From Martinezella lusitana (GTDB taxonomy: Bacteria; Pseudomonadota; Alphaproteobacteria; Rhizobiales; Rhizobiaceae): DNA of 64,000 bases. A model generated the notes under the pieces. It did no database searches and was not told the DNA's origin. It worked only from the letters and a program-made list of their open reading frames with translations. Shown piece after piece: positions 26,526 to 35,807 of this stretch. Positions within the stretch are counted from its first letter, which is position 1. Each line of letters opens with the position of its first letter. Where the stretch lies: the NCBI RefSeq assembly GCF_014207095.1, contig NZ_JACHBG010000001.1, positions 62,001 through 126,000 of the forward strand. The letters run 5' to 3'. The position numbers and the translations under genes were made by a program.

Positions 26526-27721
26526 ACGAGTTCCATCCCACGACCGAGGCGGAAGCCGCCTCCATCATCAGCGATCACGCGGCACGCGGCGCGGCTCTTG
26601 CCGTCGTCGGCGGCAACACGCGATCCGGCTTCGGCAATGCGGTTGCTGCGGAGGCGGTGCTGTCATCCCGAGGTCTTGCCGGCATCGTTGCCTATAATCC
26701 GGGTGAGATGGTGATGACCGCGCGTGCGGGCACGCCGGTTGCCGAAATCGAAGCGGCACTGGCCGAAGGCGGCCAGATGATGACGTTCGAGCCCATGGAT
26801 CATCGCGCGCTGATGGCGACGGAAGGTGAGCCGACGATTGGCGGGATTTTCGCGGCCAATATTTCCGGCCCGCGCCGCTTCGTCAGCGGTGCCGCGCGCG
26901 ACAGCCTGCTCGGCGTTCGCTTCGTCAATGGCAGAGGCGAAATCGTCAAGGCCGGCGGGCGGGTGATGAAGAACGTCACCGGCCTCGATCTCGTCAAGCT
27001 GATGGCCGGCTCGCACGGAACGCTCGGCCTTCTGACGGAGGTGACCTTCCGTGTGCCGCCACGGCCGAAGACCGAGGAGACGATCGTCGTTACCGGCCTT
27101 AACGATGCCGAGGCGGCGCGAGCGATGGCTGCCGCCATGGCATTGCCGCTGGAAGTATCGGGAGCGGCCCATCTGCCGCTTACCGTCGGCTGGTCCTTTC
27201 TCGACGGCAAGCTGCCGAGAGGGGAGGCGACGGTATTGCGCATCGAGGGGCTTGCCGGCTCCGTCTCGGTGCGGGCGGAGAAGTTGACAGCCGCCATGAG
27301 TCGCCTTGGTTCGGTGGCACGCCTTGGCGAAGATGACAGCCGCAGGCTTTGGCGCGAAATCCGCGACGTGAAGCCCTATTGCGACGGCACGATGCGCCCC
27401 ATCTGGCGCGTGTCGGTTGCGCCGGGCACGGGCCACCAGCTTGTCGCCGCTCTGCGCCTCGAAGCGGGGGTTGATGCCTATTATGATTGGCAGGGCGGCC
27501 TCGTCTGGATGCGAATGGAAGCCGAGCCGGAAGGTGACGTACTACGCCGCTATATTCATGCCTTGGGCGGCGGACATGCGACCTTGCTGCGCGCCACGCC
27601 GGCCCACCGCGCGACGACACCGGCCTTCCAGCCGCAGCCCGAGGCCGTGGCGCTGCTTTCGGCGCGCGTGAAGGAAAAGTTCGATCCGGCCGGGATTTTC
27701 AACCCGGGCAAGATGGCGTGA
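26522..27721 (+). CDS. glcE: glycolate oxidase subunit GlcE
   Basis: This 399-residue FAD-binding protein resembles GlcD but is shorter. VVGGNTRSGFGN (about residues 28-39), EPTIGGIFAANISGPRRFVSGAARDSLLGVRFVNGRGE and GRVMKNVTGLDLVKLMAGSHGTLGLLTEVTF are the characteristic blocks of GlcE. It ends FDPAGIFNPGKMA. It works in the membrane-associated GlcDEF complex. The ATGA overlaps at both ends with glcD and near glcF show tight operon organisation and probable translational coupling. Confidence 0.95.
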   Translation: MNEFHPTTEAEAASIISDHAARGAALAVVGGNTRSGFGNAVAAEAVLSSRGLAGIVAYNPGEMVMTARAGTPVAEIEAALAEGGQMMTFEPMDHRALMATEGEPTIGGIFAANISGPRRFVSGAARDSLLGVRFVNGRGEIVKAGGRVMKNVTGLDLVKLMAGSHGTLGLLTEVTFRVPPRPKTEETIVVTGLNDAEAARAMAAAMALPLEVSGAAHLPLTVGWSFLDGKLPRGEATVLRIEGLAGSVSVRAEKLTAAMSRLGSVARLGEDDSRRLWREIRDVKPYCDGTMRPIWRVSVAPGTGHQLVAALRLEAGVDAYYDWQGGLVWMRMEAEPEGDVLRRYIHALGGGHATLLRATPAHRATTPAFQPQPEAVALLSARVKEKFDPAGIFNPGKMA

Positions 27722-27735
27722 CGGGGCTCTGTTCG

Positions 27736-29055
27736 ATGCAAACCAATTTCACTCCTGAACAGCTTACCGATCCGCATGTGGCCGAGTCCGAGGCTATCCT
27801 GCGCAAATGCGTGCATTGCGGCTTCTGCACCGCCACCTGTCCCACCTATGTGACGCTTGGCAACGAGCTCGATAGCCCGCGCGGCCGCATCTATCTCATC
27901 AAGGACATGCTGGAAAACGGCCGGCCCGCCGATGCCGAGGTGACGACGCATATAGACCGCTGTCTTTCCTGCCTTGCCTGCACGACGACCTGTCCTTCGG
28001 GTGTCGATTACATGCACCTGATCGATCACGCCCGCGCCCATATCGAGAACACCTACAAGCGGCCGTTGATGGACCGGATCACACGCAATGTGTTGGCGGC
28101 GGTCCTGCCTTATCCTAGCCGCTTCCGCTTCGCTCTGCGTCTTGCGCGCCTCGGCCAGCCGTTGAAGGGTCTGTTGAGGCGTATCCCGTCGCTGAAGCCC
28201 TTTGCGGCGATGCTCGACCTCGCGCCGCGCAGCGTGCCGGCGCCGTCCCCATTTTCCAGGCCCCGCCGGCATGAGCCGCAGGCCGAGCGGCGCGGTCGCG
28301 TGGCGATCCTGACCGGTTGCGCGCAGCCGGTGCTCGATCCCGGGATCAACGAAGCGACCATTCGCCTGCTGACGCGCCTTGGTGTCGAGGTCGTAGCGCC
28401 GGAAGGGGAGGTCTGCTGCGGTTCGCTGGTACACCATATGGGGCGCGAAGAGCAGGCGCTTGCCGCCGCCCGCGCCAATATCGACGTATGGACGCGCGAG
28501 ATCGAAGCCGGCGGGCTCGATGCGATCATCATTACGGCATCCGGCTGCGGCACGACGATCAAGGATTACGGGCACATGCTGCGCCTCGATCCCGCCTATG
28601 CCGGAAAGGCGGCGAAGGTATCCGCGCTTGCCAAGGATATCACCGAATATCTCGCCAGCCTCGATCTGCCCTCGCATATGCCGCGCGGCGTCACCGTCGC
28701 TTATCATTCCGCCTGTTCCATGCAGCATGGGCAGAAGATCACCATGGCGCCGAAGCTCCTCTTGAAGGCCGCCGGCTTTACGGTGCGCGACCCCGCGGAA
28801 GGGCATCTCTGCTGCGGCTCGGCCGGCACCTATAACATTATGCAGCCGGAGATTTCAGCCGAGCTGAAGGCCCGCAAGGTCAGGAATATCGAGGCGACGA
28901 AGGCCGATGTCATCGCAACGGGCAATATCGGCTGCATCACGCAGATCGCCACCGGAACGGGCATCCCGATCCTGCATACGGTAGAATTGCTCGATTGGGC
29001 CTATGGCGGCGAAGTCCCGGCCAAGCTGAAGGGATTGCAGCCGACTGCCGTCTGA
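27736..29055 (+). CDS. glcF: glycolate oxidase iron-sulfur subunit GlcF
   Basis: This 439-residue protein has two 4Fe-4S clusters: CVHCGFCTATCPTY near residue 24 and CLSCLACTTTCPSG near residue 76. Two CCG-type domains follow (EVCCGSLVHHMG, GHLCCGSAGTYNIMQPE), as in heterodisulfide reductase-like electron carriers. It transfers electrons from GlcDE to the respiratory chain at the membrane. ATG at 27736 gives MQTNFTPEQL, matching the MQT start of E. coli GlcF. A GTG at 27718, overlapping the glcE stop, would add six residues. It is the last gene of the operon. Confidence 0.95.
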   Translation: MQTNFTPEQLTDPHVAESEAILRKCVHCGFCTATCPTYVTLGNELDSPRGRIYLIKDMLENGRPADAEVTTHIDRCLSCLACTTTCPSGVDYMHLIDHARAHIENTYKRPLMDRITRNVLAAVLPYPSRFRFALRLARLGQPLKGLLRRIPSLKPFAAMLDLAPRSVPAPSPFSRPRRHEPQAERRGRVAILTGCAQPVLDPGINEATIRLLTRLGVEVVAPEGEVCCGSLVHHMGREEQALAAARANIDVWTREIEAGGLDAIIITASGCGTTIKDYGHMLRLDPAYAGKAAKVSALAKDITEYLASLDLPSHMPRGVTVAYHSACSMQHGQKITMAPKLLLKAAGFTVRDPAEGHLCCGSAGTYNIMQPEISAELKARKVRNIEATKADVIATGNIGCITQIATGTGIPILHTVELLDWAYGGEVPAKLKGLQPTAV

Positions 29056-29098
29056 CCCATCTCCGGTGAAGCTGTTTTCGGCGTGTCGGCGATCTGCA

Positions 29099-29437
29099 TC
29101 AACGTGACTCTGCTGTACGATGCGTCTGCCATTCGATCTCGAATTTGTCGGCGGCGATGCGCGTCATGCTGATGCGTTCCTGACCATCCTCGAAGAAGAG
29201 GCCGTCGATCAGGCCCGCTATGCCATCGTAGAACGAGCCTTCGACCAGGCTGGTGACGCGTTGCCTGTTCGGTCCCAGCAAGGCGAAATCGACAATCGAC
29301 ATGCATTGCCGCCGGCCGTCAGCGAACACGTCGATGAGCCGCGGAACATCACCGGCCACATCAACCTCGTAATAGACGACGACAGGATCCTCGTTCTCCG
29401 GATGGATCCAGTCACATCGATAATAGGAAAGGCTCAT
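29099..29437 (-). CDS. small conserved protein, DUF6881-like
   Basis: This is a 112-residue acidic soluble protein. MSLSYYRCDWIHPENEDPVVVYYEVDVAGDVPRLIDVFADGR resembles the start of DUF6881-type proteins, which are often found as immunity-like proteins of polymorphic toxin systems; the match is from memory and moderate. No toxin gene is visible nearby, so it may be an orphan immunity gene or serve another role. It stands alone between glcF (convergent) and the lpxQ-like gene. Confidence 0.6.
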   Translation of the reverse strand: MSLSYYRCDWIHPENEDPVVVYYEVDVAGDVPRLIDVFADGRRQCMSIVDFALLGPNRQRVTSLVEGSFYDGIAGLIDGLFFEDGQERISMTRIAADKFEIEWQTHRTAESR

Positions 29438-29512
29438 AGGCCATTATATAACACACAATCCCCCAAGCCAGAACTGGTCTGGGGAATCGGTCAAGCCTAG
29501 GGCGATGCAGTC

Positions 29513-30184
29513 TTAGAAATTGAAGGAGACGCCGAAGTTGATGGCGTGGGTGAAGACCCGGGCCTTCAGCGTATCGCCGCTGTCAATCGAGACATTGTTT
29601 ACGAAGTTATAGTTGCCCTTGTATTCGACGAAAGTCGACCAGTGCTTGGCGAACTGGTAGCTGACGCCGGCCTGGGCCTGCAGCGATGGGCCGCCGAACT
29701 GATAGTCGAAGGTCGTACCAGAGGCGCGGGTGACTTCGACATGCGGCACGTTGATACCGGCGCCGAGGCCGACATAGGGCGTCCAGTTGCGGCTCGGATC
29801 CTGAAAGCGATACAGCGCGTTCAACGTCAGCATGTTCAGGCCGTCGGTGAATTCAAAATGCGACCAGCCCGGCGTATTGCCGAGGTCGCCGTAGACCTTG
29901 GCATGGCTGTAGTCGAGCGAGACACCCCAGTTCGGCTTGTCGAACTGATCGAGCCACCAGATGCCGCGGAAGCCGAAATAGGGTGGCATCTTGAAGGATT
30001 TACCCGACCAATTCGGGTCGAAATCCGCCCCATCGGATGTCGTCACATTGCCGCCGGTCGCGCCCTGAAAGCCACCATAGGCCGAGAACTGCATTTCCGC
30101 CGAAGCAGAGCCGGCCGCAAACAGGAATGCCGAAATCGCAACTGCGGTCATGGCCGGTTGCTTGATACGAAATGCACGATGCAT
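29513..30184 (-). CDS. lpxQ: outer-membrane beta-barrel protein, probable lipid A oxidase LpxQ
   Basis: The protein has 223 residues. It has a cleavable signal peptide (hydrophobic core, then AAGSASA-E near residue 29) and alternating beta strands ending in aromatic FNFGVSFNF, as in small outer-membrane barrels. The segments FSAYGGFQGA, WSGKSFKMPPYFGFRGIWWLDQFDKPNWGVSLDYSHAKVYGD and TPYVGLGAGINVPHVEVTR fit rhizobial LpxQ. LpxQ oxidises the proximal glucosamine of lipid A to 2-aminogluconate with O2. That assignment is from remembered family features; OmpW-like function is the alternative. Monocistronic. Confidence 0.65.
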   Translation of the reverse strand: MHRAFRIKQPAMTAVAISAFLFAAGSASAEMQFSAYGGFQGATGGNVTTSDGADFDPNWSGKSFKMPPYFGFRGIWWLDQFDKPNWGVSLDYSHAKVYGDLGNTPGWSHFEFTDGLNMLTLNALYRFQDPSRNWTPYVGLGAGINVPHVEVTRASGTTFDYQFGGPSLQAQAGVSYQFAKHWSTFVEYKGNYNFVNNVSIDSGDTLKARVFTHAINFGVSFNF

Positions 30185-30483
30185 GAAGAATCCCCGGATG
30201 GCGAATGTGTTACTTAGCTAAGCACGCTACAATTACGCTTCCATTACAGTCACTAGTGGCTAGAGACCGCTTAGGCAGAAGAACTGACATGAAACTGAAT
30301 GTAAATGGCCCTATCGGTAGGGCAGCACGATAGGCTCGCGGCTGTAGCCGTGGCGCAACAGTGTGTTGCTGCGGATAGCAAGGAATGCGCGATATTCCGG
30401 TGGAAAACGTCCCGGAGTTGCCGGCAATTGCCGAAACATCCCCGGGATGATCATTGCGGTCGGACTTGGGTGGCCGTAGCCGA
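30185..30483. other. intergenic region between the lpxQ-like gene and an L,D-transpeptidase gene
   Basis: About 299 bases. No gene, repeat or convincing terminator was recognised. The side next to 30185 is AT-richer and probably carries the lpxQ-like gene promoter on the minus strand. Confidence 0.4.
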
Positions 30484-31182
30484 TCAGCCGCCGAACATGG
30501 TTCTCAGCAGATCGACGCCGCGATCCTCATAGCTGACTTCGCCCTGCTTGTTGCCGGGGCCGACGACGATGACCTTCGTGCCGATCGGAACACGATCATA
30601 AAGATCCGTCACATCCTTGTTCATCATGCGGATGCAGCCGGAAGACATGTTCAGGCCGATGCTCCAGGGCTGATTGGTGCCGTGGATGCGGAAGGCTGTG
30701 TCGTTGCCGTTGCGATAAAGATACATGGCACGCGCGCCGAGCGGATTATCCTCGCCGCCTTCCTGATAGGCCGGCAGCTTGTGGCCCTTCTTGGCCTCGC
30801 GGACGCGCATTTCCGGCGGCGGCGTCCAGCCCGGCCATTCCGCCTTGCGGCCGACCTTGACCACGCCGGACCATCCGAAGCCTTCGCGGCCGACGCCGAT
30901 GCCGTAGCGTCTTGCGCGGTTGTTGCCCTCGACGAGATAGAGATACTTGTTGTTGGTATCGATGATGATCGTGCCGGGCACTTCGTTGGTCGACAGCCGG
31001 ACCAACCGCCGCTGGAACTGAGGCTTAACCTGGCCCTGGGGCTGCACGGCAACCCGGATGACATCGCTGCGGGTGGCCGGTGCGACGCTGGGAGCAGAAG
31101 CGGTGAAGGCTGCGGCATTCGAAGCCGCAAGAAGAAGAGCCGCAACGGCGCCGGCCGCCACGACGGATAGTCCTGTTTTCAT
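30484..31182 (-). CDS. L,D-transpeptidase (YkuD domain), exported
   Basis: This 232-residue protein has a signal peptide ([25 protein letters not shown]). The YkuD catalytic domain spans about residues 68-220, with [23 protein letters not shown]: His167 and catalytic Cys183 in SxGCIR. Periplasmic L,D-transpeptidases form 3-3 cross-links in peptidoglycan or attach outer-membrane proteins to it. It is followed upstream on the same strand by a paralogue (31405-32184), with 222 bases between. Confidence 0.92.
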   Translation of the reverse strand: MKTGLSVVAAGAVAALLLAASNAAAFTASAPSVAPATRSDVIRVAVQPQGQVKPQFQRRLVRLSTNEVPGTIIIDTNNKYLYLVEGNNRARRYGIGVGREGFGWSGVVKVGRKAEWPGWTPPPEMRVREAKKGHKLPAYQEGGEDNPLGARAMYLYRNGNDTAFRIHGTNQPWSIGLNMSSGCIRMMNKDVTDLYDRVPIGTKVIVVGPGNKQGEVSYEDRGVDLLRTMFGG

Positions 31183-31404
31183 ATGTCATTCCCCTCGCTG
31201 ATTTCGGCAAGAAACTACCGGAACCTGCGGGCGGATCAAGATCAAAATGCTCGCGGCAAAGAATCGTCCGAGAATCCGGAGGTTTCTTCTATCATTGGGC
31301 GAGAAATAGTCGCCTCAATATTATAGGGCGAGGGCGGATGGGCGCGGCGAACTCTCGGCCTCGACCGACCATGCTCGCCACACCTTTCGCCGATGCCTCA
31401 CTGA

Positions 31405-32184
31405 CTACATCACGACGACTCGGGTTCCGACCTTCACGCGGTTGTAGAGATCGGTGACATCTTCGTTGCGCAGGCGGATGCAGCCGGAGGAAACGGCGCT
31501 GCCGATCGTCCAGGGCGCATTGGTGCCATGGATGCGATAGAGGGTGGAGCCGAGATACATGGCGCGCGCGCCGAGCGGATTGGCTTCGCCGCCATCCATG
31601 CGGGCCGGCAGGTAATGTCCTTTTGCAGCTTCTCGCGCCACCATTTCGGACGGCGGCGTCCAATCCGGCCATTCCTGCTTGCGGGTAATGGTGTGAGCGC
31701 CAGCCCATTCGAAGCCGGGCTTGCCGACACCGACGCCATAGCGCCGCGCCTTGCCGCCGTCCATCACCAGATAGAGGAAGCGGTTGTTGGTGTCGATGAC
31801 GATGCTGCCCGGCTTTTCCTTGGTCTGGTAGTCGACGATCTGCGGCAGGAATTGCGGGTCGACCTGACCGCGGACGGCCGGATACTGCGGACGGGCCATG
31901 GCGACCTGCTGTACGACGGGGCGCGAGAACAGCCCGCGTGGCTGCACGACCCGACGAACCTGCGGATCGCCTTGCTGTTCCATTCGAGGATCGGCTGCGC
32001 GGCGCACCATCGGACGGGCGTAGACGACCGGCTGCACGCCGCCGCCAAGCTGCGTCACCCAGGGAGCGGTCAGATCGGGGCTGACAATAACGGGCGGGCG
32101 CGACTGATAACGATCACTTGCAAGGGCGGAAGAGGCAAGCAGGCTCAGAGCGCCGGCAGCGCACAGAACGGCATGTTTCATCAT
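31405..32184 (-). CDS. L,D-transpeptidase (YkuD domain), exported
   Basis: This 259-residue protein has a signal peptide ending SSALAS near residue 23. An Arg/Pro/Gln-rich linker (about residues 25-115) may span the periplasm, and the YkuD domain follows with YRIHGTNAPWTIGSAVSSGCIRL: His219 and Cys235. It shares most of its catalytic domain with the neighbour at 30484-31182 (for example [36 protein letters not shown]), so the two are tandem duplicates that differ mainly in the linker. Two ATG codons are adjacent at the start. Confidence 0.92.
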   Translation of the reverse strand: MMKHAVLCAAGALSLLASSALASDRYQSRPPVIVSPDLTAPWVTQLGGGVQPVVYARPMVRRAADPRMEQQGDPQVRRVVQPRGLFSRPVVQQVAMARPQYPAVRGQVDPQFLPQIVDYQTKEKPGSIVIDTNNRFLYLVMDGGKARRYGVGVGKPGFEWAGAHTITRKQEWPDWTPPSEMVAREAAKGHYLPARMDGGEANPLGARAMYLGSTLYRIHGTNAPWTIGSAVSSGCIRLRNEDVTDLYNRVKVGTRVVVM

Positions 32185-32486
32185 CGGACAAACTCTCTAC
32201 ATATGGGCCGAGGATGGGCGCATCGGCGCCCGGTCGAAGCCATGGTGCCACTTGCGCGCGAGCGAATGGTAAACATCTATTCATCAAAATGCCGAGAAGC
32301 CGATAAAGCTTTATCAGGGTTACCGCTTGGTTTTGAAAGATGGTTTTCAAGTGGTAAATCATGAATCGGAATGCGCGATCATCGAAACCGGCTTATGAAT
32401 TTAAGCGTTTGATTGATCTGGTTTTATCCGATAATTGCATACCGGTTTCCGGTGGCGCACGCCGAAATAGGGGACGAATCGCGAAA
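32185..32486. other. divergent intergenic region before tag
   Basis: About 302 bases between the transpeptidase gene (minus) and tag (plus). The tag frame stays open back to 32361, but the predicted extension (42 residues, Arg-rich) is unlike the family. I see no repeat or clear operator. Confidence 0.4.
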
Positions 32487-33116
32487 ATGGCCGAAACGGG
32501 CATCATCACCGGTGAAGATGGCAAGGACCGCTGCTTCTGGCATGGTAACCTACCGGAATATCAGCGCTATCACGACGACGAATGGGGTCGCCCTGTTGTC
32601 AGCGACATCAGGCTCTTCGAAAAGATCTGCCTCGAAGGTTTCCAGTCGGGCCTGTCCTGGCTGACGATTCTGCGCAAGCGCGAGAATTTCCGCGCCGCTT
32701 TCGCAGGTTTCGATTTCGAGAAGGTGGCCAGGTTCGACGATGCCGATATCGAGCGCTGCGTCACAGATGCCGGCATCATCCGCCATCGCGGCAAGATCGT
32801 CTCCACCATCAACAATGCCCGCCGCGCCATCGAGATGCGTGGCGAATTCGGATCGCTTGCACGCTATTTCTGGAGCCACGAGCCGGCTGCGGCCGAACGT
32901 CCCGAAATCTTCGACCTCGCGCATCTTCGCGCCAACCCGACGACGCCGGCCTCCGTTCGGATTTCGAAGGACCTGAAGAAGCGCGGCTGGACCTTTGTCG
33001 GCCCGACCACGGTCTATGCCTTCATGCAGGCGATGGGCCTCGTCAACGATCACCTTGAAGGTTGCTACTGCCGGAAAGAGGTCGAGGCGATGCGCTGCGA
33101 ATTGGTGCGGCCATGA
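32487..33116 (+). CDS. tag: DNA-3-methyladenine glycosylase I
   Basis: This 209-residue base-excision repair enzyme removes 3-methyladenine from alkylated DNA. The motifs are DRCFWHGNLPEYQRYHDDEWGRPV (N-terminal zinc ligands Cys and His), FEKICLEGFQSGLSWLTILRKR (active-site region with Glu and Trp) and the C-terminal NDHLEGCYCRKE (His and Cys ligands). The ATG at 32487 is chosen because it matches the family length. Its TGA overlaps the ATG of the next gene (ATGA), so the two are probably co-translated. Confidence 0.93.
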   Translation: MAETGIITGEDGKDRCFWHGNLPEYQRYHDDEWGRPVVSDIRLFEKICLEGFQSGLSWLTILRKRENFRAAFAGFDFEKVARFDDADIERCVTDAGIIRHRGKIVSTINNARRAIEMRGEFGSLARYFWSHEPAAAERPEIFDLAHLRANPTTPASVRISKDLKKRGWTFVGPTTVYAFMQAMGLVNDHLEGCYCRKEVEAMRCELVRP

Positions 33117-33637
33117 AGAGTACGCTCCTCGGCATGTCATTGACAATATCAGCCCTGTTCGGTGCCTCCGCAGCGCTGGCTCAAAGCGACACCCAGCAGC
33201 AGCTGCCGCAGCTCGACCGCGGCGAGAAGATCGAGAAGCTCGGCTTCCCGGCCGTGCTCGAGAAATTGACGGGATGGACGAAGTTCGGCAAGGGCAAGGT
33301 CTACACGCTGCCGCTCAAAAAGGGCCAGCATGTGCGGATCACCTTCAGCTCGAAGAGCAAATATACCTTCATGGCAATCTTCGATCTGTCTTCGAATGAC
33401 GACGAATCCTTCTTCGGCACGGATGAGGATGGCAACACCGCCGATGTGGCCGTCAACCAGGACACGACCTGGCTGATCAAGCCTTACTATTCGCGCGTCA
33501 CCCGCCGCCGCGGTCTCGGCGCCCCCTATGAAATCCTTATCGATCCCAATCCGCCGGCGGCACAGCAGGCGCCCGCCGACCAGCAGAAGGATCAGGGACC
33601 GACGCTGTTCCCACCGCGCTCCAAGCAGGGGCAGTAA
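33113..33637 (+). CDS. exported conserved hypothetical protein
   Basis: The protein has 174 residues. The signal peptide (hydrophobic core then ASAALAQ, cleavage near residue 23) directs it to the periplasm or beyond. The mature part (KVYTLPLKKGQHVRITFSSKSKYTFMAIFDLSS...TTWLIKPYYSR) looks like a small beta-sandwich, somewhat like bacterial pre-peptidase C-terminal domains. The last 30 residues are Pro/Gln-rich and disordered. It overlaps tag by 4 bases; a functional link between DNA repair and an exported protein is not evident. A degenerate RIME-like unit follows the gene. Confidence 0.75.
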   Translation: MKSTLLGMSLTISALFGASAALAQSDTQQQLPQLDRGEKIEKLGFPAVLEKLTGWTKFGKGKVYTLPLKKGQHVRITFSSKSKYTFMAIFDLSSNDDESFFGTDEDGNTADVAVNQDTTWLIKPYYSRVTRRRGLGAPYEILIDPNPPAAQQAPADQQKDQGPTLFPPRSKQGQ

Positions 33638-33680
33638 GCAGTTTCAGGAAAAGCGCGTCGCCGCTTTCCGTCCGGAGTTG
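33638..33680. repeat. degenerate RIME-like palindrome
   Basis: GCAGTTTCAGG...CCGGAGTTG keeps the layout of the first palindrome at 9599-9699, including GAAAAGCGCG and CTTTCCGTCCGGA, but with several substitutions. It starts at the stop codon of the upstream gene. Confidence 0.5.
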
Positions 33681-33702
33681 TTTATGACAACGGCTCCGAG
33701 GC

Positions 33703-34407
33703 TCAGGACAGCGCCTGTATGACCTCGGACAATTCTCCGAGATGGCCGATCTTACGAAAGCGCGGCGCTTCCGTTGGCTCCTCCACATGCTCGAAGGCCC
33801 AGGTAAGCTCGTGCGGCACGAAGACACCGTAGCTGCCGGCCGCAAGCGCCGGCACGATATCAGACTTCAGTGAGTTGCCGATCATCATCGCCCGTTCCGG
33901 GCCGTCGCCGACCTTGGAGAAGATGCGGCGATAGGTGGAAGCATTCTTGTCGGAGACGATCTCGATCGCATCGAAGAGGTCGCCGAGGCCGGATTGGGCA
34001 AGCTTGCGTTCCTGGTCGAAAAGGTCGCCCTTTGTGATCAGGACAAGCAGATAGTTGCCGGACAGGGCCTCCAGCGTCTGGCGCACATGCGGCAGCGTTT
34101 CGACGGGATGTGCGAGAAGATCGCGGCCGATATCAAGGATCTGCGCGATGACGCTCGCTGGCACATCGCCCTCGGTGATCTCGATGGCCGTTTCGATCAT
34201 CGAAAGCGTGAAGCCCTTGATGCCGAATCCGTAGTGGCGGAGGTTGCGCTTTTCTGCTTCGAGCAGGCGCGCAGAAATATGGTCGCTATCGGCATGGTCG
34301 GCGAGCAGATCGGTAAATTGCAGTTCCGTGAGCCGGTAGAACTGTTCGTTCTGCCAGAGCGTGTCGTCGGCGTCGAAGCCGATCGTGGTCAAGGGGCGTT
34401 GCGACAT
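33703..34407 (-). CDS. HAD family hydrolase
   Basis: The protein has 234 residues. Motif I is FDADDTLW (nucleophile Asp and acid/base Asp, about residues 10-17 from the chosen start), motif II LITKGD, and motif IV GNSLKSDI with the metal-binding Asp. The cap (C1 type) lies between. It is probably a phosphatase on a small metabolite; the substrate is unknown. The frame also has an ATG at 34425; neither has a strong ribosome site, and 34407 (MSQRPLTTIGFDADD) was taken because it starts close to motif I. Monocistronic, convergent with the tag pair. Confidence 0.83.
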   Translation of the reverse strand: MSQRPLTTIGFDADDTLWQNEQFYRLTELQFTDLLADHADSDHISARLLEAEKRNLRHYGFGIKGFTLSMIETAIEITEGDVPASVIAQILDIGRDLLAHPVETLPHVRQTLEALSGNYLLVLITKGDLFDQERKLAQSGLGDLFDAIEIVSDKNASTYRRIFSKVGDGPERAMMIGNSLKSDIVPALAAGSYGVFVPHELTWAFEHVEEPTEAPRFRKIGHLGELSEVIQALS

Positions 34408-34709
34408 GGTATTTGCGTTCCGCATAAGGATGAGGACCGGAGTCTATCCTCCGTTGGCGGGGAAGCAAGAGTAAGTAGCGGTAACTGCATCGTGATCGCC
34501 CGCGGCTCTCGCGTTGAAATCGGATTGTGATGCATTATGTCGTTGTTGTCTCGATCGCCGCGGAGCCAGAGCCGGGTATCGACGACCGTCTTACGACCTC
34601 TCCAGGGCAGCGCCATCGCGGCTGCAATGCCGAGGCCAATTCATAGCCAAGAGAATAAGAGTCCACCGGCCGGAAGCGTCTTCCGGTTGACCACAAGGGA
34701 ATTTCTCCT

Positions 34710-35759
34710 ATGCGTTACAACCAACTCGGCAATACCGGCATGTTCGTTTCCGAACTTTGCCTGGGCACGATGACCTTCGGTGAGGCCAATCCCAACAGCA
34801 GCTGGGGCTCTATCGCGGATGTCGACCAGGCGCTGGCCGACAAGATCGTGGAAAACTCGCTCGCCGCCGGCATCAATTTCATCGATACCGCCGACGTCTA
34901 CTCCTTCGGCAACTCGGAAAAGCTGCTCGGGCAGGCGCTGAAAAACCTCAACGTGCCCCGCAAGGATGTCGTCATCGCCACCAAGGTCTATGGCGTCATG
35001 GGCGACAAGCCTAACGATCGCGGCGCCTCGCGCGGCCATATCATGGATTCCGTGCAGGCCAGCCTTGATCGCCTGCAGACCGATCACATCGACCTCTATC
35101 AGATCCACGCCACGGATCGGGTAACCCCGATCGACGAGACGCTGCGGGCGTTGGATGATCTCGTGTCCCGCGGGCTGGTCCGCTATGTCGGCGTCTCCAA
35201 CTGGCAGGCCTGGCGCATCGCCAAGGCGCTCGGCATTTCCGAGCGCCGCGGCTTTGCCCGTTTTGAAACCGTGCAGGCCTATTATTCCATCGCCGGCCGC
35301 GATCTGGAGCGTGAGATCGTGCCGCTGATGGCGGAGGAAAAGCTCGGGTTGATGGTCTGGTCGCCGCTCGCCGGCGGTCTACTCTCGGGTAAATACGGTC
35401 CCGGCGCTCCCGGCAATGGCGAGGGACGGCGTGCAAGCTTCGATTTTCCGCCGGTCGATAAGGACCGTGCCTGGGCCTGCGTCGCAGCCATGCGAGAAGT
35501 GGCGGAAAAGCACGGCTCCAGCGTCGCCACGGTCGCGCTTGCCTGGATCCTGGCGAAGCCTTTCGTCACCAGCATTATCATCGGCGCGAAGCGCCTCGAT
35601 CAGCTCGACCAGAACCTTGCAGCCGTCAAGCTGAAGCTCGATGTCGACGATATTGCGAAACTCGATGACGTCAGTGCCCTTGCGCCCGAATATCCCGGCT
35701 GGATGCTAGCTCGCCAGGGCGCTCAGCGCGTGCCGCAGCCCTTCGAGCCGAAGGCCTGA
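34710..35759 (+). CDS. aldo/keto reductase
   Basis: The protein has 349 residues in a TIM-barrel fold. The catalytic tetrad residues are visible: Asp and Tyr in NFIDTADVYSFGNSEK, Lys in VVIATKVYG, and His in DLYQIHATD. IIIGAKRLDQLDQNL near the C-terminus is the NADPH-binding region. It reduces an unknown carbonyl compound. Only a short hairpin separates it from a convergent alcohol dehydrogenase-like gene. Confidence 0.9.
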   Translation: MRYNQLGNTGMFVSELCLGTMTFGEANPNSSWGSIADVDQALADKIVENSLAAGINFIDTADVYSFGNSEKLLGQALKNLNVPRKDVVIATKVYGVMGDKPNDRGASRGHIMDSVQASLDRLQTDHIDLYQIHATDRVTPIDETLRALDDLVSRGLVRYVGVSNWQAWRIAKALGISERRGFARFETVQAYYSIAGRDLEREIVPLMAEEKLGLMVWSPLAGGLLSGKYGPGAPGNGEGRRASFDFPPVDKDRAWACVAAMREVAEKHGSSVATVALAWILAKPFVTSIIIGAKRLDQLDQNLAAVKLKLDVDDIAKLDDVSALAPEYPGWMLARQGAQRVPQPFEPKA

Positions 35760-35771
35760 TATCGTGGAGAG

Positions 35772-35802
35772 GCCGGGCCGTCATGTCTCGTGGCGGCCCG
35801 GC
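35772..35802. terminator. hairpin between convergent genes
   Basis: GCCGGGCCG (35772-35780) and CGGCCCGGC (35794-35802) form a perfect 9-base GC-rich stem with a 13-base loop, between the stops of the aldo/keto reductase and the convergent dehydrogenase. There is no T run. Confidence 0.5.
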
Positions 35803-35807
35803 GGCGA

